A stretch of DNA of 47,404 nt from Zetaproteobacteria bacterium CG1_02_55_237 (GCA_001871195.1 MNXA01000036.1:1-47404), one strand, 5' to 3'; numbered from the stretch's first letter, positions 1-7,344 are shown. Numbers and translations are program-made. The notes: generated from the letters alone by a model not told the origin.

Positions 1-206
1 TCGGTGAGTCGCAACACCTCGTCCACCGGGGCACACCGGCTGGATGCTTGCGTCAAACGCTTGTCCATCAACCCAGCTTCGCCTTCCCCCTGATAACGCT
101 CTACATAACGCCGGAAGTTACGCTCGCTCATGCCGAGCAGTCGTCCCGCCTCTTCCTGGGTCAACTGGCCTCTCTGCCAACCACCATATGCCTCATCAAA
201 TCTCAT
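1..206 (-). CDS. ISNCY family transposase, N-terminal fragment
   Basis: Sixty-eight N-terminal codons of a transposase that runs off the left edge. The protein begins MRFDEAYGGW and contains a helix-turn-helix of the kind found in ISNCY/IS1202-group transposases (LTQEEAGRLLGMSERNFRRY, residues about 15-34), which binds the element's ends. The ATG at 206 is preceded by a strong AGGAGG eight bases upstream. The missing parts are the DDE catalytic core and the C-terminus. A C-terminal fragment of the same family lies at the other window edge on the same strand. Family assignment rests on remembered family sequence, not a search. Confidence 0.85.
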   Translation of the reverse strand, partial: MRFDEAYGGWQRGQLTQEEAGRLLGMSERNFRRYVERYQGEGEAGLMDKRLTQASSRCAPVDEVLRLT

Positions 207-316
207 CTTCCTGACCTCCTGTAACACTGTCGTTCGTCTCATCTCTGATTACCTCTCGGGTAATCTTCAGACCGGACAACTTATGAGCTACTGATGAGGA
301 CAGGTTATGTGCTGCC
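1..316 (-). mobile_element. ISNCY-type insertion sequence, left-hand copy (truncated by window edge)
   Basis: The 5' part of an insertion sequence, containing the transposase N-terminus and the outer end of the element. The proposed terminal repeat, read inward from 316, begins GGCAGCACATA. Two copies of a TGTCC motif follow, the inner one TTGTCCGG at 274-281. The start of the right-hand copy (from 47109) has the same organisation: GGCAACAAATA, then TTGTCCGG twice. These subterminal TTGTCCGG motifs are probably transposase binding sites. The exact boundary and any target duplication cannot be fixed, because the rest of the element lies outside the window. Confidence 0.75.
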
Positions 317-336
317 GACAAGACCATTCGAACCGC

Positions 337-366
337 TTGACAGCCTGTTGTTGATTGGCATTATTC
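337..366 (+). promoter_or_regulatory. Promoter of tRNA-Gly
   Basis: A perfect -35 TTGACA (337-342) is followed after 18 bases by TTATTC (361-366), about 12 bases before the mature tRNA 5' end. The stretch ATTGGCATTATTC recurs upstream of tRNA-Leu in the same position. The discriminator GCCTCCCTTA is GC/pyrimidine-rich, as is typical of stringently controlled stable-RNA promoters, and the initiator tRNA promoter has a near match. Confidence 0.6.
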
Positions 367-377
367 GCCTCCCTTAA

Positions 378-453
378 GCGGGAATAGCTCAGTTGGTAGA
401 GCGCAACCTTGCCAAGGTTGAGGTCGCCGGTTCGAACCCGGTTTCCCGCTCCA
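378..453 (+). tRNA. tRNA-Gly (anticodon GCC)
   Basis: A 76-base cloverleaf. The acceptor stem GCGGGAA pairs with TTCCCGC and a genomically encoded CCA ends at 453. The anticodon stem CAACC/GGTTG encloses the loop TTGCCAA, giving anticodon GCC, and the T loop is GGTTCGAACCC. All arms pair without mismatch. It is the first of three tRNA genes before the DUF190 gene. Confidence 0.97.
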
Positions 454-461
454 TATCAGTC

Positions 462-488
462 GGGGGGCATTTCGCCCCCCACTTTTTT
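462..488 (+). terminator. Rho-independent terminator-like hairpin after tRNA-Gly
   Basis: GGGGGGC (462-468) pairs with GCCCCCC (474-480) across a five-base loop and is followed by ACTTTTTT. This is a textbook intrinsic terminator. It sits only 14 bases before tRNA-Cys, so tRNA-Cys must depend on readthrough, RNA processing or an unseen promoter. Confidence 0.75.
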
Positions 489-502
489 AAGTGGTTCATA
501 AC

Positions 503-577
503 GGCAGGGTGGCTCAGTGGTACGGCGGAGGACTGCAAATCCTTTATTCGCGAGTTCGATTCTCGCCCCTGCCTCCA
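503..577 (+). tRNA. tRNA-Cys (anticodon GCA)
   Basis: A 75-base cloverleaf. Acceptor GGCAGGG pairs with CCCTGCC, followed by T and an encoded CCA (575-577). The anticodon arm GAGGA-CTGCAAA-TCCTT gives anticodon GCA, with one G-T pair at the base of the stem. The T arm is GCGAGTTCGATTCTCGC. It lies between the terminator-like hairpin after tRNA-Gly and tRNA-Leu. Confidence 0.97.
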
Positions 578-678
578 CTTTTCACCCATTCAACCATTCT
601 TTCAGCACCTCAGCTTCACCCTGTAAAATAACATTTCCTTGTCTCAGCTCATTTTTTGGTCAATCATCACGAATTGGC

Positions 679-708
679 TTGCCCTGTCGGTCGGCATTGG
701 CATTATTC
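679..708 (+). promoter_or_regulatory. Promoter of tRNA-Leu
   Basis: TTGCCC (679-684), an 18-base spacer and TTATTC (703-708). Geometry and the 13-base sequence ATTGGCATTATTC are shared with the tRNA-Gly promoter. It lies 14 bases upstream of tRNA-Leu and may also serve the DUF190 and Crp/Fnr genes behind it. Confidence 0.5.
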
Positions 709-722
709 ACGCGCCAGACAAG

Positions 723-809
723 GCCGGGATGGCGGAACTGGTAGACGCACAGGACTTAAAATCCTGAGAACGTATGTTCGTGCGGGTTCGATTCCCGCTC
801 CCGGTACCA
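723..809 (+). tRNA. tRNA-Leu (anticodon TAA)
   Basis: An 87-base class II tRNA with a long variable arm. Acceptor GCCGGGA pairs with TCCCGGT (one G-T pair), then A and an encoded CCA end at 809. The anticodon arm CAGGA-CTTAAAA-TCCTG gives anticodon TAA. The DUF190 gene starts 31 bases downstream with no terminator between them, so co-transcription is likely. Confidence 0.97.
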
Positions 810-839
810 ACATCTGAACAGGTAGGCATGGAGGGAAAC

Positions 840-1166
840 ATGCAGGATGCCCTTTTTTTACGTATCTATCTGAGCGAATCGGATCGACTCAATGGAGAGC
901 CTGCCATGCAGGCTGTCCTTGAGTTGTGCCGCGAGGCAGGTCTTACCGGTGTGAGCGTCATGCGCGGCATCGAAGGCATGGGCCTGCACGGTATCCATAC
1001 CAGCACATTCCTCTCCTTATCCAGCGATTTACCGCTGATCGTCGAGGCCATTGATTCCCGGGCAAAGATCGAACGGGCCATCGGCATGCTCAGACCACTT
1101 ATCGGAAATCGCCTGCTGGCCACCTGGCCGGTCTCGGTGATGCGCAAACAGGGAGTAAATGCATGA
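840..1166 (+). CDS. DUF190 family (PII-like) protein
   Basis: A 108-residue protein with the DUF190 pattern: an N-terminal strand with LRIYLSESDR, then a helix, then GLTGVSVMRGIEGMG (residues about 35-50), and a C-terminal strand. DUF190 proteins adopt a trimeric PII-like ferredoxin fold and are thought to sense small molecules; the ligand here is unknown. The frame opens further upstream, but those starts fall inside tRNA-Leu. The ATG at 840 is preceded by GGAGGG at good spacing, so I chose it. Its stop overlaps the start of the Crp/Fnr gene by four bases (ATGA), implying translational coupling. Confidence 0.85.
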   Translation: MQDALFLRIYLSESDRLNGEPAMQAVLELCREAGLTGVSVMRGIEGMGLHGIHTSTFLSLSSDLPLIVEAIDSRAKIERAIGMLRPLIGNRLLATWPVSVMRKQGVNA

Positions 1167-1846
1167 AAGAAATTATTGGCACCGTTCCACTGTTTTCCGA
1201 ACTCGATGAGATAGAGCTTGCAGCTATCAGCACACTGGTCAGCAGCAAACACGTGGGCAAAAACTCCATTGTCGTGCAGGAAGGCGAATCCGGCGATGCG
1301 ATGGCCATCATTCTCAGCGGGGCGGTCAAGGTGTCGCAATATGCTTCCGACGGGCGTGAAGTCGTTCTTTGTCTGCTGGAGAAAGGCGACTTCTTCGGTG
1401 AAATGGCGCTGCTCGATACCGAGCCGCGTTCGGCCACCGTCACCACCATGGAAGAGTCCGAACTCGGTTTCATCCGGCGCAAGGATTTCGCCCGCCTGAT
1501 GCTGGAAATGCCCAGACTGACCAGTAAATTATTGGCCGAAATCACCCACCGCCTGCGTCGCACCAACCTGGTGCTGGCTCATATCAGCACCATGGATGTA
1601 AGCCATCGCCTGTATGCCTACCTCAACGATTACTGTGAACAATACGGCAGACTGCGCCCGGACGGCCGCATCGAGATCAAGCTGCCAACGCATCAACTGG
1701 TAGCCGACCAGCTTTCCACCAGCCGCGAAACCATTTCGCGCGCCATCAGCGCCCTGACGAAAGACGGCGTTATCATCCCTCTGGCCGGACGCGGACGCGT
1801 TAAAGTCGATGTTGCCGCACTGGATCAAAGGATCGAAGACTTCTAG
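1163..1846 (+). CDS. Crp/Fnr family transcriptional regulator
   Basis: 227 residues. An N-terminal cyclic-nucleotide-binding barrel spans about 5-125, with the phosphate-binding cassette GEMALLDTEPRSATV at 79-93; its Arg-Ser pair matches cNMP binders. A dimerisation helix follows (about 126-160), then a winged helix-turn-helix at about 177-198 (HQLVADQLSTSRETISRAIS). There are no N-terminal cysteines of the Fnr iron-sulfur type, so an oxygen-sensing Fnr role is not supported. The ligand and target genes cannot be read from sequence. GGGAG lies seven bases before the ATG, inside the end of the DUF190 gene. The start overlaps that gene's stop. Confidence 0.92.
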   Translation: MKEIIGTVPLFSELDEIELAAISTLVSSKHVGKNSIVVQEGESGDAMAIILSGAVKVSQYASDGREVVLCLLEKGDFFGEMALLDTEPRSATVTTMEESELGFIRRKDFARLMLEMPRLTSKLLAEITHRLRRTNLVLAHISTMDVSHRLYAYLNDYCEQYGRLRPDGRIEIKLPTHQLVADQLSTSRETISRAISALTKDGVIIPLAGRGRVKVDVAALDQRIEDF

Positions 1847-1868
1847 GCGCCCCTCCCCTTTTCAGAGC

Positions 1869-1896
1869 TTGACACTATGCCATCAGTGGCTAATGT
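1869..1896 (+). promoter_or_regulatory. Promoter of initiator tRNA-Met
   Basis: TTGACA (1869-1874), a 16-base spacer and TAATGT (1891-1896). The sequence between the -10 and the tRNA, TTCGGCCTCCCTGACGCGGG, closely resembles that before tRNA-Gly (TTCGCCTCCCTTAAGCGGG). This suggests a shared discriminator for growth-rate or stringent control. Confidence 0.65.
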
Positions 1897-1909
1897 TCGG
1901 CCTCCCTGA

Positions 1910-1984
<75 letters not shown>

Positions 1985-1994
1985 AACAAACAAA

Positions 1995-2026
1995 GGGCTC
2001 ACAGCTAAACACTGTGAGCCCTTTTT
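1995..2026. terminator. Bidirectional intrinsic terminator
   Basis: GGGCTCACAG (1995-2004) pairs perfectly with CTGTGAGCCC (2012-2021) across a seven-base loop, followed by TTTTT. The left flank is A-rich (AAACAAACAAA), so it can also end leftward transcription from trhP at 2088. Confidence 0.9.
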
Positions 2027-2087
2027 GTTTGTGCTTCCCAGACAGAGCTTGCTGCCAATCAGTCCTTTTCCCCACACGAACAAATTC

Positions 2088-3446
2088 CTATTTTTTTGGC
2101 AGGTTGACCGTTAGCAGAGCATGCGGGTCAGGTTTCACCGGCACAGGGATTTTAACCTGATAGCCACTACCGGGAGCCTCATGCATCGGATTGCCGGTAC
2201 GGGCATCATTGATGGCTTCAAGTATGAACGTGCTATTACCTTTCGGATCAATCAACTCGATGCAATCGCCCACTGCGAATTTATTTTTCACCATCACTTC
2301 GGCCAGCTTGCTCTTTTCGTCATAAGCGACTATTTCGCCGATAAAACGCTGCACATCGGAGTCTGAGCTGCCGGTTTCGTAGTTCTGGCTGGCAGAACTG
2401 CGCTTGCGGGTATAAAAGCCGTCGGTGTAACCCCGGTTGGCCAGCGCATCAAGCTGGTTGAGCAGGGATTCATCAAATGGCCGGCCGGCCAGCGCATCGT
2501 TTATGGCCTGTCGATACACCTGCGTGGTACGGGCCACGTAATAATACGATTTGGTACGCCCTTCGATTTTTACTGAATCAACGCCGATGCTCACCAGGCG
2601 TTCGACATGCTGAACAGCGCGAAGATCCTTTGAATTCATGATGTAAGTACCATGCTCATCTTCAAAGATTGGCATTTGATCATTCGGGCGTTCCGATTCG
2701 GTCAGCATGTAAACCTGATCAGCCAGCGGGTGACGCTCTACGTCACCGCAGTCGGCAAACGGCTGTGCATTCATGCCATTGAGCACTTGTATCGGAATAA
2801 CATCGCCGCTGACATCTTCGGATGCCGCTTCGATGCCGTATTCCCAACGACAGGAATTGGTGCATGAACCCTGATTGGCATCTCGGTGATTAAAATAACC
2901 GGATAACAGGCAGCGCCCTGAATGGGCCATACATAAAGCGCCATGTACAAATACTTCCAGCTCTATGTCCGGGCACTGCTGGCGGATTTCCTCGACCTCA
3001 TCCAGGGACAGTTCACGTGACAAAATAATGCGGGACACACCCACCGATTGCCAGAATTTTACTGCCGCCCAGTTCATCGTATTGGCCTGCACAGAGAGGT
3101 GAATCGGCATTTCGGGCCAGCGCTCACGTACCATCATCATCAAGCCGGGATCGGCCATAATCAGCGCATCGGGTCGCATATCAATCACCGGCTGCATATG
3201 TTCCAGATAGCGTTTCAGTTTACTGCTATGCGGCAACAGATTACTGGCAACAAAAAACTTCTTCCCTAAAGCATGCGCCTCATCAATACCGGTCTTCAGG
3301 TTCTCCAGCTGGAAATCATTGTTGCGCACCCGCAAGGAATAACGCGGCTGTCCGGCATAAACGGCATCTGCTCCAAAGGCGAATGCATACCGCATATTTT
3401 TGATCGTTCCGGCCGGAGCCAGCAACTCAATAGATGTATGTGTCAT
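2088..3446 (-). CDS. trhP: TrhP/YegQ-type peptidase U32 family tRNA hydroxylation protein
   Basis: 452 residues, matching the YegQ/TrhP class. The peptidase U32 signature is intact at residues 164-182 (EVFVHGALCMAHSGRCLLS). Cysteines 172, 179, 195 and 199 form the conserved set that binds an iron-sulfur cluster in this family. The N-terminal TIM-barrel part starts ELLAPAGTIKNMRYAF. E. coli TrhP acts with prephenate-dependent chemistry in 5-hydroxyuridine formation at tRNA position 34; the family is not a protease there. Its start overlaps the stop of the small upstream gene by four bases, and transcription ends at the hairpin near 2000. Confidence 0.9.
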   Translation of the reverse strand: MTHTSIELLAPAGTIKNMRYAFAFGADAVYAGQPRYSLRVRNNDFQLENLKTGIDEAHALGKKFFVASNLLPHSSKLKRYLEHMQPVIDMRPDALIMADPGLMMMVRERWPEMPIHLSVQANTMNWAAVKFWQSVGVSRIILSRELSLDEVEEIRQQCPDIELEVFVHGALCMAHSGRCLLSGYFNHRDANQGSCTNSCRWEYGIEAASEDVSGDVIPIQVLNGMNAQPFADCGDVERHPLADQVYMLTESERPNDQMPIFEDEHGTYIMNSKDLRAVQHVERLVSIGVDSVKIEGRTKSYYYVARTTQVYRQAINDALAGRPFDESLLNQLDALANRGYTDGFYTRKRSSASQNYETGSSDSDVQRFIGEIVAYDEKSKLAEVMVKNKFAVGDCIELIDPKGNSTFILEAINDARTGNPMHEAPGSGYQVKIPVPVKPDPHALLTVNLPKK

Positions 3447-3667
3447 TTACTAGCGCTCATAACAGCCAAGTCTAGAGCAAGCCAAGATAAGTGCGACCTA
3501 CTATGTGTAAGACATTGGAGAGCTTGGATTACCTTAATGAGTTCGCCCTTCTCCATATTTTCATAATCGGGAAGACCAAGTTCTTTCGCGCGTCTGCGTA
3601 TTTTCTCTATCGGAACCAAACCCCTTCCCCCACGTTTCGTCACTGATGTATTTATTGGTTGTAGCAT
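3443..3667 (-). CDS. Small protein with Rho N-terminal-like / SAP-like helix-extended-helix
   Basis: Up to 74 residues. The core IEKIRRRAKELGL followed by EKGELIKVIQ resembles the Rho_N motif (about 35 residues), a small nucleic-acid-binding helical module. The N-terminal ~20 residues are basic. The ATG at 3667 has no clear ribosome site. A TTG just before the Rho_N core, preceded by a G-rich stretch, is an alternative start. The gene lies between the DUF2726 gene (21 bases upstream) and trhP (four-base overlap), so it looks like a real operon member. The function is unknown; nucleic-acid binding is an inference from the motif. Confidence 0.6.
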   Translation of the reverse strand: MLQPINTSVTKRGGRGLVPIEKIRRRAKELGLPDYENMEKGELIKVIQALQCLTHSRSHLSWLALDLAVMSASK

Positions 3668-3688
3668 CGTTTGCTTAGGGGCGTTCCC

Positions 3689-4396
3689 TTATTGTGAAGC
3701 AACCTTGAGAGGAATAACGGTTTTGCAGACTGGATACGCTGTACAGGCCAGAAAATAGGTTCCTGCATATTTACCCTTCGTTGCTTTTTTCCGCACCATG
3801 GCCGAAGAGCATTTTGGACAAAACTTTGGGGCCTGAGCGTTATCGGGAGAAGTAATGACTGGCTCCGACTGCTGGGTTGGTAAGGCTAGCTTTTGCTCAA
3901 GCGAAAGCCCCAGAGCTTTTTGCAATTGCATGGCTATTTCTCTGCTGGAATAGCTGGCGCGAGCCTTGATACGAAGCAAGGGAAGTTCCGCTTCCTTGAA
4001 GGCCTGATTGATAAAGTTGTCGCGTTCAATTCGTTTGGCGGCCCGGTGCGAACTATCATCCAGTTCTATGCCTGCAACGATGCTCAAGTCACCCGGATCA
4101 CAAAGAACAAAGTCACAGTGTTTGGATTGAATTTTATTTTGTGCGCTCTGCCGTTGACCATTGCTTAACAAACCCTTCTTCACGGTAAGAAGATCAGCAA
4201 GCCTTACATGTCCAAAAATTTCGTATCGATCGCCGACTGCCTGCTTGAGAACACCGTAAAAAGATCGCTCAGCCTTGGTGAAAAGCTGTCCCTTGCGCGC
4301 ATACGGCAATGCACCGGTTGTTGATGCGCCCTGTAGTTTCCTGACAAGAAACAGAACAAGTGCTGCAACAATAATAATAAAGAAAAGAAGCCGCAT
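3689..4396 (-). CDS. DUF2726 protein with N-terminal membrane anchor and C-terminal zinc finger
   Basis: 235 residues. A single hydrophobic helix (about 3-18) is followed by a DUF2726 region (about 36-160) with conserved-looking HCDFVLCD (93-100) and ELDDSSH (111-117). The D/E-x-D/H pattern recalls restriction-endonuclease-like folds, though activity is unproven. The C-terminus carries a topoisomerase-type zinc finger with Cys 193, 196, 218 and 224 (CPKC...C.....C). The frame opens earlier, but the ATG at 4396 has a G-rich AGGGGGG three bases upstream and starts exactly at the membrane helix. Divergent from lemA. Related proteins join DUF2726 to nucleic-acid-binding fingers, so a membrane-tethered nuclease or DNA-binding protein is conceivable. 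Confidence 0.8.
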   Translation of the reverse strand: MRLLFFIIIVAALVLFLVRKLQGASTTGALPYARKGQLFTKAERSFYGVLKQAVGDRYEIFGHVRLADLLTVKKGLLSNGQRQSAQNKIQSKHCDFVLCDPGDLSIVAGIELDDSSHRAAKRIERDNFINQAFKEAELPLLRIKARASYSSREIAMQLQKALGLSLEQKLALPTQQSEPVITSPDNAQAPKFCPKCSSAMVRKKATKGKYAGTYFLACTAYPVCKTVIPLKVASQ

Positions 4397-4561
4397 GATC
4401 CCCCCTGCCTTACTCCTAAGGCCCCCTGACGGCCCAGTGTAGCCAGATATTTTTAGATGTATATCCACGCTGGAACCATCCAAGGGAACAGGCCATTTCT
4501 GCTTGCCGGACAATCCCGGATGAAGATAGTCTGTAGCTATAGCGGAACACGGGAGGGATTT

Positions 4562-5113
4562 ATGGAATTCTTGATATTTTTGGGTTTGATTGTTGTCATC
4601 CTCATCTGGGCAATAACCATCTACAACGGCTTTGTCGCCCTGCGGGCAAGCAAGGATGCTTCCTGGTCCGATATCGATGTGCAGCTCAAGCGACGCTACA
4701 ATCTGATTCCGAACCTCGTGGAAACGGTCAAGGGCTACGCCAAGCATGAAAAGGAAGCGCTCGAACGGGTCACCAAGGCACGCCAGATGGGCGTGGATGC
4801 ATCATCGGTTCAGGATCAGGCCAAGGCCGAAACCTTCCTCACCTCCGCCCTGAGGCAGGTATTCGCCCTCGCCGAGGCCTACCCCGATCTGAAGGCCAAC
4901 ACCAATTTCCTTGATCTGCAGAATCAACTCAGCGAAATCGAGGATGCCATTCAGAACGCGCGGCGCTACTACAATGCCGTCGTGCGCGACTACAACACGA
5001 AGGTGGACTCCTTCCCCGATCTCATCGTCGCCCGGATGATGAAGTTCGTCACCGCCGATTTCTTCGAACTCGACGACAAGGAACAGCGGAGCGTACCGAA
5101 GGTTTCCTTCTAA
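4562..5113 (+). CDS. lemA: LemA family membrane protein
   Basis: 183 residues. One N-terminal transmembrane helix (about 3-22) is followed by the family signature IYNGFVALR...W.DIDVQLKRRYNLIPNLVETVKGY. The remainder is an extended helical bundle facing away from the membrane start. The ATG at 4562 follows GGAGGG at good spacing and removes an unlikely 35-residue extension. Its stop TAA shares a base with the ATG of the DUF2207 gene. LemA plus DUF2207 pairs are common in bacteria; the joint function is not established. Confidence 0.93.
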   Translation: MEFLIFLGLIVVILIWAITIYNGFVALRASKDASWSDIDVQLKRRYNLIPNLVETVKGYAKHEKEALERVTKARQMGVDASSVQDQAKAETFLTSALRQVFALAEAYPDLKANTNFLDLQNQLSEIEDAIQNARRYYNAVVRDYNTKVDSFPDLIVARMMKFVTADFFELDDKEQRSVPKVSF

Positions 5114-7077
5114 TGACCCTTCGCCGGAATAAGCAGGGCCGGCGATCCTTGCTGCGGCTATGGCTGTTCCCGCTTATTCTGGTTTTATGCAGCACCTCTG
5201 CCCGTGCCGAGGCCATCCTCAACTACGAAGTGGACCTCGTTGCCACGGCCGAGGGCGGACTGATCGTCAAGGAACATATCGACTACGACTTCGGAACACT
5301 GAGCCGCCACGGCATCTACCGCGATATTCCGAATACCGTGCCGGCCGCATGGGGCGGACGCAGAACGATGCACTTCCACAATGTCAGCATCCAGCAGGAC
5401 GGCCGGACCGCGCAATGGAAGGAATCCTCAGTCAGTGGCGATGCGGGTCCGATGGTTCGCTACCGCATCGGAGACCCGAACCGAACCATCAGCGGCCAGC
5501 ACAGCTATGACATCAGCTACTGGGTGGATGATGCCTTGCTACCAACGGGTGAGCGCGATGCGTTCCGCTGGAATGCCATCGGCACCGGATGGAAAATACC
5601 TATCAAAAGGGCAACAGTCTGGCTGGCTCTACCGGATGAGCTGAAAGGCCGTTCCGACCTTAACTATGACTTCTTTACCGGCATCTGGGGCTCGAAACAC
5701 CGCAACGCTTATGCCGACTGGAATGGCACAGAGGGCACACTCAGCGTGACCACATCAGGAACACTTGCCCCGCACGAAGGCCTGACCGTGGAAGTGAGTT
5801 TTCCGGCAGGAGCCATTGCGGCAACGGCACACCCATCTGCGGGCGGAATGTTTGCGATGACCCTGACCCGCATGTGGGCCTGGCCTCTGATGCTGTTGCT
5901 TCTCGGGCTGGCATGGTGGCATTGGCATCAAGTGGGACGCGACCCTGAAACCGGTCCTGTTGTCGTGCGCTACAAACCGCCGAAAGGCCTGGATGCTGCG
6001 GAAGCGGGCCTGTTGCTCGATCAATCGCTCGATGATGCCGACCTGACCGGCAGTATTGTTGAGCTGGCGCGCGACGGTTTCCTGAAAATCGAGCACCCGG
6101 AAAAGGATGGTATTGTTCAAAAACTGATGGGTAAAGGCAGCCCCACCCTGGAATCCCTTATGCCCGAATCAACCTGGGCCGAGCTCCCCGTTTATAAACA
6201 CCACCTGCTGAGATGCCTGTTCAGCTATGAGAAACGCTATACGCCCGGCGGTACGGAAACGGAGGCCAGGGTCCAGATCAGAAATTCATGGCTCGACAAG
6301 GCAAAAAATTGCATTCGGGATGCCGCTGTTGAACACCGTCTGTTTCCCGAGAAACCAAAAGAGGTACGTAAGACCTATCTGATCCGCTCCGCACTCATCT
6401 CAACGCCGGTTTTGCTGCTGGCTGTCTGGCTCTCACCCCTCTTGCAGAGTGCCAGAATGGATCTGGCAGGCTTATTGGGCCCTATCATTGTATATCCGGT
6501 GATCCTGTTAAGAGCATATGTTCTGGTGCGTGGCAGAAGGGTGCAGCAGGCATTGCTGGTGATTGGCGCCCTGATAGTACTCCCCCTCATTTTCTGGCCC
6601 ATCATGCAAACATTCAGCATTGGCCTTTCCGATTTATTGCCCCTGTTCGCCGATCCCCTTATGCCCGCCCTGATCCTGACGCTCGGCCTGAGCTTTTTCG
6701 CCTGGCAGATGCCGCGCCGCACCCTGATAGGCGCACGCGTGCTGCGCGAGTTGCTTGGCTTCCGGGAATTCATGCGGCGGGCGGAGGCGCCGCGCCTGCG
6801 CGCCCTGCTCAAGGAAGACCCGCATTACTTCGAGCAAACCCTGCCCTACGCCGTACTGTTCGGACTGGTAGCCGAATGGTCGGCGCACTTTGAAGGTCTT
6901 GTCGCCATGCCGACATGGTACGAAGGTGGCCACATCACCTATCTGGGACGCGACATCCGCAGCCTGAGCAGTACCGGCATCTCATCCTCGCCACCACCTA
7001 GCAAGAGCGGCGGCATGTCCGGTGGCGGCGGTTTCTCCGGCGGCGGCGGTGGCGGCGGTGGCGGCGGCTCCTGGTAA
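5113..7077 (+). CDS. DUF2207 membrane protein with glycine-rich tail
   Basis: 654 residues. A signal peptide (about 1-32, ending TSARAEA) precedes an extracytoplasmic DUF2207 beta-rich domain (about 35-235) with the typical opening EAILNYEVDLVATAEGGLIVKEHI. A transmembrane helix lies near 252-265. A cytoplasmic part follows, then a group of hydrophobic helices between about 425 and 530. The protein ends in a Gly-Ser tail of about 20 residues ending in SW, as is usual in the family, where the tail often reads GGGGFSGGG. It is translationally coupled to lemA by a one-base overlap. Confidence 0.88.
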   Translation: MTLRRNKQGRRSLLRLWLFPLILVLCSTSARAEAILNYEVDLVATAEGGLIVKEHIDYDFGTLSRHGIYRDIPNTVPAAWGGRRTMHFHNVSIQQDGRTAQWKESSVSGDAGPMVRYRIGDPNRTISGQHSYDISYWVDDALLPTGERDAFRWNAIGTGWKIPIKRATVWLALPDELKGRSDLNYDFFTGIWGSKHRNAYADWNGTEGTLSVTTSGTLAPHEGLTVEVSFPAGAIAATAHPSAGGMFAMTLTRMWAWPLMLLLLGLAWWHWHQVGRDPETGPVVVRYKPPKGLDAAEAGLLLDQSLDDADLTGSIVELARDGFLKIEHPEKDGIVQKLMGKGSPTLESLMPESTWAELPVYKHHLLRCLFSYEKRYTPGGTETEARVQIRNSWLDKAKNCIRDAAVEHRLFPEKPKEVRKTYLIRSALISTPVLLLAVWLSPLLQSARMDLAGLLGPIIVYPVILLRAYVLVRGRRVQQALLVIGALIVLPLIFWPIMQTFSIGLSDLLPLFADPLMPALILTLGLSFFAWQMPRRTLIGARVLRELLGFREFMRRAEAPRLRALLKEDPHYFEQTLPYAVLFGLVAEWSAHFEGLVAMPTWYEGGHITYLGRDIRSLSSTGISSSPPPSKSGGMSGGGGFSGGGGGGGGGGSW

Positions 7078-7108
7078 TCGCCGAAGACTTTAACTATCGG
7101 TCCCACTT

Positions 7109-7219
7109 GTAGCTAAGCCGGACCGTTCACTTGCCCGGCGGGGACTTGCGCAAAAAGAGGGGGATTCATTCCCGGTTTGCGCCCGACGACAAGTGAACGG
7201 GCCGGGAATTCGCAGCTAC
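7109..7219. repeat. Long imperfect palindrome with nested hairpin
   Basis: CCGGACCGTTCACTTG (7118-7133) is inverted at 7190-7205 as CAAGTGAACGGGCCGG with one mismatch. GTAGCT/AGCTAC flanks the arms (7109-7114 and 7214-7219). Inside is a second inverted pair, GCGCAAA/TTTGCGC. No ORF here shows coding character. It follows directly on the DUF2207 gene and may act as its terminator or be a dispersed palindromic repeat. No second copy was noticed in the window. Confidence 0.7.
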
Positions 7220-7224
7220 CCGTG

Positions 7225-7344
7225 GGTGCCCTTTCTTGCTTCTTTTTGACTCAGGGCATCTATGCCCCTCGCCCTGCGGGCGCCCTACGGGCGTCCAATT
7301 CAGTAGACAGTCGAATTGTGGGCACGCAAAGAAGAAGCAACACC
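7225..7344. repeat. Intergenic palindromic repeat (REP-like)
   Basis: The arms GGTGCCCTTTCTTGCTTCTT (from 7225) and GCAAAGAAGAAGCAACACC (ending 7344) are inverted and near-complementary. Inside are two smaller inverted pairs: GCCCTGCGGGC and AATTC...GAATT. The TTCTTGCTTCTTT...AAAGAAGAAGC arms resemble dispersed intergenic repeats of many proteobacteria. With the neighbouring palindrome it fills the 335-base gap between the DUF2207 gene and ettA, leaving about 70 bases for the ettA promoter. Confidence 0.65.

Noticed and set aside
774-839. Upstream extension of the DUF190 gene
   Set aside because: These codons lie inside or just past tRNA-Leu, and the ATG at 840 has a proper ribosome site.
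7015-7074. GGC-rich tract at the end of the DUF2207 gene as a repeat or CRISPR-like array
   Set aside because: It encodes the Gly/Ser-rich tail normal for this family and has no spacers.
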